A stretch of DNA of 64,000 nt from NCBI RefSeq assembly GCF_032362555.1, contig NC_083514.1, positions 5,317,001 through 5,381,000 of the forward strand. Direction: 5' to 3'. This document shows positions 62,101 through 64,000 of the stretch, in pieces (position 1 is the stretch's first letter; the number at the start of each line of letters is the position of its first letter). The translations under genes and the position numbers were made by a program. The notes below the pieces were generated by a model. It worked only from the letters and a program-made list of their open reading frames with translations, was not told the DNA's origin and searched no databases. This DNA is from Amyelois transitella. Its lineage: Eukaryota; Arthropoda; Insecta; Lepidoptera; Pyralidae.

Positions 62101-64000
62101 ATTTTATTACTAGAGAGGGACGGGCACTTGTAACAAGAAAGTATTATGTCTGTTATTTAATTAGTTTACAAAGGTAATAAACGGTGACACGCGGCCCCGG
62201 CCAGTATCCTCATGCTAAACATAATTATACTTACTATTATTGTGTGAGAATTTGCCTATTCGTGGCCGTGATGTTATTATCCTACCATTTGGTAGGCTGA
62301 GTTGGCTGGTATTCAGTAATATTTTCCATGTTCTGTAGGTTGGTGGAAATTCATACATACACTAAGCCTGAAAATGTAACATTGGCATTGTGTAAAGAGT
62401 TACTCCATATTAAAGTTATAAATGACAGTATATATGCTTATTACCAAATACTTATTTTAATAAAGAACCTAAATTTATTATGCAATTCTTTGCATAGGTA
62501 AAATTACAATTTTAAACAACGCTCGCTTTATGGGTTATTTTCAACTATGTTTCGTGTTGAAAAATATATATGTATGTTTGCTATGTTAATATTAAACATA
62601 CCTTGTTAAGGAGAGACAATGTAAATGACCTCACCTCTTTGTAATTAGGAAGACGCCTACGTAGGCACATTAATATCTACTCGTACATATCTTTTTTTTT
62701 GGTTAATATGTAAATTTTGTACAATTTATTCAACCTAGAACATACAGTTCAAATAAGAAAGCAATAAACGTCTAGTAAATTATAATTTTCTTAATGAAGT
62801 ATGTAACATAAAGTTGATTTTGTGCGCGGATTCGCTACCGTAGTAATTTAAAGAAAAAATATTGGTACTTTGGTTTTATCTGTCTCTGTGCCAAATACCG
62901 TTGATATAAATACAGTAATTTTTGAGTTTATTCGTTACAAACAAAAGTGCAAATCTATCTTTCCTTTTTCCAATATCATATTTGGCGAAAACACTAGAAC
63001 ATAGAACTCCAATAGTAGTCCGGTCAATTTAGACCAAAAAATAAGAATGAAGCTACATCAATTCCCATCAAGCTGAAAATGAGTATAATTGTTTAAAACA
63101 CAATCAAAAGCATTATTTCAAAATTCCCCATGGTTCCGGTTTAAAGAAAAAATTGACCCGAAGTCTAAAGGTCAAAAAATGGATTTTCGCGATTTTCTTC
63201 ACGAAACGGTAAGTTTACACGTAGTGAAAACACCTCCCGACATATCCTGAACTAAAAGTATTAGTTAGAATACATTGTTCATTTTTTATTTAAAAGACAT
63301 ACAACATAAGTAAAATCAAAAATGAAATAAGACTTACTAAGGTAATTTGAAACTTTCACCCGGAGATAGCATTCTGTACCTATTCTGTAAAAAGTAGGTG
63401 AACATAACTTGGCTTGGTACGTTAAATTTTCACCTTGGTAATTTTTACATATTTTATAGTAATTGATATTCATTAATTCCAAGAATTGTTTGTTTATTAT
63501 ACTTTCGATCGGAGAAAGTATTCTTAAACAGTCATATAGATATAAAAATATTATAAATTCTGTAAATGATATCTTTTTATGTCTTGGTATTTGTCCATAA
63601 GAGCACTGGCAGCATTTTAGGTTCTTTTTTATTAATTATTATTTATTTGGATAAATACCAGAGCCACACAGAAATCATAGGTACAATAATTCGAATACTG
63701 CAATTATAGTTTCAAATCGGATCACTTAACCATTTATGGTATAGGTATAACCCTGGTTTTATCTGTTCAAATTACATATGAGTAGGTAATACAATTAAAT
63801 CTGACTAGTTAAACTTGTGGTCATTTATGAGCATATAAAGCACACTATTTACTTTGATTGACTGATAAAAAACCTAGGTCAAGAACGAAGCGGCCATTCC
63901 GTTTTATGGAATCATTTCATGGGAATGTGTTAGGTAAGTCAGTGAGTGTGTTAACAAAACTAATTTGGTCACTTACAAAAGCAAGAATAGAAATTAAATG
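26038..64000 (+). CDS. Unrecognised single-pass membrane protein, 3' end outside the window
   Basis: Seven exons join without breaking frame: 26038-26133, 34899-34928, 36360-36572, 43060-43224, 48592-48767, 49331-49474 and 55186-55354, giving 331 residues so far; the last donor (GTGAGT at 55355) sends the gene past the right edge. Residues 1-56 are a hydrophilic N-terminus with Pro-rich PPSEVYSTSEPPP. Residues 57-79 (IAALTVVAASFILGAFILAS) form one transmembrane helix without a preceding signal peptide, so a type II topology is likely. A Pro-rich then strongly acidic, Ser-rich linker (114-200) follows. Then comes a possible folded segment, LKLPIQFDLDELAGAFL to GRMNCVVERRHDDP and ERIAIICHGGDEP, with two cysteines, and a Pro/Met-rich part (275-331). 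I do not recognise the family. Introns are 0.56-8.8 kb and full of repeats. Confidence 0.72.
26297..26343. repeat. Perfect 15-bp AT-rich hairpin in intron 1
   Basis: CTTCTATTAAATATT and its exact reverse complement around a 17-nt loop. Confidence 0.7.
27151..27357 (+). repeat. SINE family A, diverged copy with a TTTTGAA-repeat insertion
   Basis: Has TTAGATTCCTCTTTTAAGGG, GCTAGCAA and TCTGTCTACCCCGTA. A (TTTTGAA)-like run at 27276-27307 interrupts the 3' part. Confidence 0.6.
27368..27460 (+). repeat. Family D repeat fragment
   Basis: GACGTCAACCACGTTTTTTA then ACAATTATTAAGCGATATAT, matching the second half of the copy at 14234-14478. Confidence 0.6.
27571..27695 (+). repeat. tRNA-derived SINE
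   Basis: The head has box A-like TGGTCTAATGGCCAAGGC and box B-like GGTTCAGCTCC, as in polymerase III promoters. The acceptor stem does not close, so it is not a tRNA gene. Confidence 0.6.
28845..29096 (-). repeat. tRNA-derived SINE, well preserved head
   Basis: On the minus strand it starts GGCCTCTGTGGCGCAGCGGT, with a perfect T arm (CCGGGTTCGAATCCCGG), then an unrelated body and an AT-rich tail (TATATTTATATTTATT). The acceptor stem fails to pair and the body continues, which marks a SINE. Confidence 0.7.
30040..30600 (+). repeat. Family B repeat
   Basis: Ends CGAAGTCGCGGGCAACAGCT and contains GGATAGAGGGATGTCCCTCT and AACCGATTTACTTTAAACTT, matching the inverted copies at 47217 and 60607. 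Confidence 0.7.
30741..30985 (+). repeat. SINE family A, strongly decayed copy
   Basis: Recognisable by GATTCTTCTTTTAGGCGATG, ATAGCAACCT and CATTAAGCCATA only. Confidence 0.45.
31370..31488 (+). mobile_element. LINE 3' end, decayed
   Basis: Same 3' end as the LINE at 24681-25016: GAAAGTTATGAATGTGGATG (the MNVDE region) and CCTACCCCTCTGGGAAAAAG followed by ATGATTTTATG. Confidence 0.5.
32208..32335 (-). repeat. SINE family A fragment
   Basis: Reverse-oriented CAACAGCTTTCAGAGACTGT, GTTTGGCTTAATGATGGAAT and AAAGAAGAATCCCAATTTTA. Confidence 0.55.
32991..33213 (+). repeat. SINE family A, lacking the first 25 bp
   Basis: AAAAAGAATAGGACCACTCC to GGGATATAGACGTGAC, close to consensus. Confidence 0.8.
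33214..34898. other. End of intron 1, no further feature
   Basis: No additional repeat or exon supported before the microexon at 34899. Confidence 0.35.
34899..34928 (+). CDS. Membrane-protein gene, 30-nt microexon
   Basis: A pyrimidine-rich tract and GACAG acceptor (34894-34898) and a GTAAGA donor (34929) bracket ten codons, SADKEIISLR. Phase 0 at both ends matches exon 1 and the exon at 36360, so inclusion keeps the frame. It falls just before the transmembrane helix, on the cytosolic side if type II. It may be alternatively spliced. Confidence 0.6.
35571..35925 (-). repeat. SINE family A with an internal insertion
   Basis: Both ends are near consensus on the minus strand, but about 90 bp (35776-35864), including a doubled CACATTGGCGC, sit inside next to the CCATGG region. 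The flanking GGGAGAGAG and GGGAGAGAG strings suggest insertion or a local duplication. Confidence 0.75.
36042..36118 (-). repeat. SINE family A 3' fragment
   Basis: GGGGTAGACAGAGCAAACAG and GGCCACGTTCAGC only. Confidence 0.6.
36360..36572 (+). CDS. Membrane-protein gene, transmembrane exon
   Basis: 71 codons, AYRHRVSSSVQIARIAALTV then the helix and WVAARASCHQLEQLDAMLDK. GC-rich against its introns; TTATTAG acceptor and GTAAGT donor. Confidence 0.85.
37310..37545. promoter_or_regulatory. Candidate intronic regulatory element
   Basis: A GC-balanced island in AT-rich intron 3, without repeat match or open frame. It ends in GGCATATGCATAATTAGTCC, which combines a POU-like and a homeodomain-like core. 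Speculative. Confidence 0.25.
39441..39677 (-). repeat. SINE family A copy, diverged
   Basis: ACACGTCTATATCCTTTGCG through GCTAGCCCATTGCC to GGGAACCACCGGCAC on the minus strand. Confidence 0.75.
39839..40012 (+). repeat. SINE family C copy
   Basis: GGGTTAGATTGCCCTGCAAA, GAGTCGCTTCGTGTAAAAAC, CTCCTCTCCAGAGTGGTGAG and GGCTAAAGTCAGGAGGAAG. The same family lies inverted at 59413-59790. Confidence 0.7.
42693..42845 (+). repeat. SINE family A, internally deleted copy
   Basis: ATGGATGTCGTACAAAGCAA, GCTAGCAACCTGTCA and AGCTGAACGTGGTCTTTCAG with a decayed 3' end. Confidence 0.6.
43060..43224 (+). CDS. Membrane-protein gene, Pro-rich linker exon
   Basis: 55 codons from DEPLPNAHALHGVPPPTPVS to ESKIDEDKLQ, phase 0 at both ends, TTTACAG acceptor and GTAAAT donor. 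Confidence 0.82.
44862..45129 (+). repeat. SINE family A, full-length copy with ATGT tail
   Basis: From GTGCCGTGTGGTTCCCGGCA to GGGATATAGACGTGATTATA and (ATGT)n at 45113-45129. Confidence 0.88.
45243..45333 (+). repeat. Family B, deleted to its two ends
   Basis: ACTAATATTATAAAGCTGAA and TTTGAACGCGCTCATCTCAG run directly into ACAAAGTCGCGGGAACAGCT, with the middle missing. Confidence 0.7.
45386..45514 (+). mobile_element. LINE reverse transcriptase C-terminal fragment
   Basis: Reads TDGHRKKGRQSKRWSDDLRA, then MDRDVWKEGRLLL and a stop. The GRQ..RWSDD...RDRDVWK pattern is the C-terminus of an abundant insect LINE. Confidence 0.65.
45630..46090 (-). repeat. Family B, diverged copy
   Basis: GTACTAGTTGTTGTCCGCAA at one end, TTCAGTAGTTCCGGAGATTA inside, TACTGTTTTATTATATGTAT at the other. 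Confidence 0.5.
47217..48160 (-). repeat. Family B repeat, split by a SINE family A insertion
   Basis: Starts AGCTGTTGCCCGCGACTTCG and ends TACTGTTTTATTATATGTAT. It includes a tRNA-like segment (GACCATCGAGGCC, 47442-47454). The SINE at 47496-47706 interrupts it; the uninterrupted counterpart is at 60607. Confidence 0.75.
47496..47706 (-). repeat. SINE family A nested in family B
   Basis: GTCACGTCTATATCCCTTGC to GGTGCCGGGAACCACACGGT. Flanks AGTAGACTA and AGTACACTA look like a target duplication. Confidence 0.82.
48592..48767 (+). CDS. Membrane-protein gene, acidic exon
   Basis: Encodes KIDDEVSKNESPNSSDESSE, an EEEEDFE run, then LKLPIQFDLDELAGAFLANN. Ends two bases into a Lys codon at a GTGAGT donor. 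Confidence 0.85.
49331..49474 (+). CDS. Membrane-protein gene, cysteine-containing exon
   Basis: Reads GRMNCVVERRHDDPMEKRFP then NILGAFAPRSAHAERIAIIC and HGGDEP, with phase-matched TTCTAG acceptor and GTAAGC donor. It carries the two cysteines of the presumed ectodomain. Confidence 0.85.
50335..50530. promoter_or_regulatory. GC-rich intronic island with a 10-bp hairpin
   Basis: Composition departs sharply from the intron. A perfect stem CAGAAATGTT/AACATTTCTG with a 6-nt loop lies at 50369-50394. Function unknown. Confidence 0.25.
50615..50692 (-). repeat. SINE family A 5' fragment
   Basis: TTAGTCGTCTTTTACGACAT, CATGGGAAAGATATGGAGTG and GTCCTATT on plus, the reverse of the family A head. Confidence 0.65.
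50884..51799 (+). mobile_element. Non-autonomous TIR element carrying one coding exon
   Basis: Inverted ends GGGTACCGGACA (50884-50895) and TGTCCGGTACCC (51788-51799), each bordered by TA (50882-50883 and 51800-51801), the Tc1/mariner pattern. The 916-bp interior holds two TGACGTCA motifs and a first-exon-like frame at 51254-51377. Confidence 0.6.
51254..51377 (+). pseudogene. First-exon fragment of a YqaJ/SWIM-type protein (tentative)
   Basis: Starts MEQGYKPTIEISQKIDIFMV and continues GSSFATNTDFYFAEFSNVKT, ending at a GTAAGT donor (51378) or, if unspliced, at a TAA two codons later. I recall a similar start (ID.FMV..FF..N..F...E..NVK) in insect transposon-associated proteins with SWIM and YqaJ exonuclease domains. 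No downstream exon is present, so it is a captured fragment. Confidence 0.4.
51927..51998 (+). repeat. SINE family A internal fragment
   Basis: AATGTCGTAAAAGGCGACTA, ACTTGGGATTCT and GGCGATGTGCTAGC. Confidence 0.65.
53183..53268 (+). repeat. SINE family A 3' fragment
   Basis: AAATAGCTGAACGTGGCTTT to GATATAGATGTGACTATATG. Confidence 0.7.
53516..53770 (+). repeat. SINE family A, near full-length copy
   Basis: GGTATGGTTCCCGGTACC to GGGATATAGACGTGATGATA and a short ATGT tail. Confidence 0.85.
53890..54025 (-). repeat. tRNA-derived SINE fragment
   Basis: On plus, GGGGATCGAACCTGG (box B complement) and GCGCTGACCAATGGATCAAT (box A complement), like the tRNA-like part of family B. Confidence 0.5.
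55186..55354 (+). CDS. Membrane-protein gene, Pro/Met-rich exon (last seen)
   Basis: Reads RPVNMFPEPQSQVFAFPLSG and a tail of MPAEPRMPFGPMPHRPMPFP. Ends in phase 0 at a GTGAGT donor; the next exon is not in the window. Confidence 0.85.
55582..55806 (-). repeat. SINE family A, with a small internal deletion
   Basis: GGTCACGTCTATATCCCTGG to GGTGCCGGGACCAACA; the CCATGGATGTCG region is lost. Confidence 0.78.
55807..56442 (+). other. Gene-free part of intron 7
   Basis: Overlapping frames of 60-85 codons occur at 56093-56387 on both strands, but their sequences look random and I do not support them. Confidence 0.35.
56443..56650 (+). repeat. SINE family A head joined to a family C fragment
   Basis: GTCTGGTTCCCGGTA and CATGGATATCGTTAAAATTT (to about 56525), then GATCCAATATGAGTTAGGTT and CACACCCCCGGAAGAAGAAG of family C. 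Confidence 0.55.
56985..57375 (+). mobile_element. LINE reverse transcriptase fragment, rearranged
   Basis: Plus frame 57023-57216 reads NMMNGALHAFIISQKLSKKA, VPTLMYRSESWVWQKKHE and VEMRALRNMIGV, a typical LINE RT thumb region, then decays with frameshifts (RNSVIREC). At about 57328 it meets an inverted piece whose minus frame repeats MYGSESWVWQRKHEL. Confidence 0.7.
57376..58934. other. Gene-free part of intron 7
   Basis: AT-rich, no exon, repeat or structural signal that I can support. Confidence 0.35.
58935..58990 (+). repeat. SINE family C fragment
   Basis: GATCCAAGGTGGGTTAGGTT and CCCCTGCAAGGTTACGGGGT. Confidence 0.5.
59413..59790 (-). repeat. SINE family C, longest copy
   Basis: On plus it runs CTTCTTCCTCCTGGCTTTAG, GAGTCGCTTCGTGTAAAAAT, TGTAGGGGAATCTAACCGAT, GTGCTGGTTTCCTCTCGGTG and ends near the tRNA-like GGGATTTGAACGTGTTCTGC and GTTCGACCATCGACG. 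The tRNA-like part is at the 5' end of the minus-strand element. Confidence 0.7.
60607..61500 (-). repeat. Family B repeat, uninterrupted long copy
   Basis: AGCTGTTGCCCGCGACTTCG to TACTGTTTTATTATATGTAC. The segment with CAAAATATTTTTACTGTTTT occurs twice (about 60842-60900 and 61435-61497), so the element holds an internal direct repeat. Confidence 0.7.
61501..64000 (+). other. Right end, within intron 7
   Basis: No exon found. A weak dispersed-repeat remnant lies at about 62820-62965 (GCGCGGATTCGCTACCG, TGAGTTTATTCGTTACAAAC). The rest is unexplained AT-rich sequence. Confidence 0.35.

Overview
The window is AT-rich eukaryotic DNA from an insect, almost certainly a moth or butterfly (Lepidoptera). 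It holds spliced genes with GT-AG introns and AATAAA polyadenylation signals. It is also dense with dispersed repeats whose cores I recognise as lepidopteran, for example the element carrying GGATGTCGTAAAAGGCGAC and the one carrying GCGACTTCGTCCGCGT. I cannot name the species.

Layout. Positions 1-3000 hold a minus-strand LINE ORF1-like fragment, then mostly unexplained AT-rich sequence. Positions 3004-7406 are a complete pogo-type DNA transposon with perfect 24-bp terminal inverted repeats, TA target duplications, a 5' UTR intron and an intact 873-residue transposase. A 199-bp tandem duplication follows (7924-8321). Next come three conserved genes. A UBALD-type UBA-like protein (minus, 9303-11274) is divergent from an NHE8-type Na+/H+ exchanger (plus, 12010-16262) across about 735 bp. 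Prefoldin subunit 4 (minus, 20883-22216) lies beyond a repeat-rich gap. From 26038 to the right edge runs one plus-strand gene for an unrecognised single-pass membrane protein. Seven exons are visible, including a 30-nt microexon, separated by introns of up to 8.8 kb, and the 3' end lies outside the window.

Mobile DNA fills the rest. The main items are: a 1.8-kb foldback element (22461-24285) whose arms flank the last two exons of an unknown acidic-tailed protein; a 0.9-kb TIR element (50884-51799) carrying what looks like the first exon of a YqaJ/SWIM-type protein; a 0.5-kb element in the prefoldin intron whose termini resemble the pogo element; about 19 copies of a SINE (called family A here) whose 3' tail matches the 3' end of a LINE also present here; and several tRNA-derived SINEs and LINE fragments.

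The host genes are not a functional operon. UBALD and NHE8 probably share a promoter region. The rest are ordinary neighbours. The points of most interest are the intact pogo element and its possible small relative, the foldback element formed by inverted duplication of a coding 3' end, the alternative last exon of NHE8, and the microexon of the membrane protein. All calls were made by reading the sequence; no alignment or database search was run.
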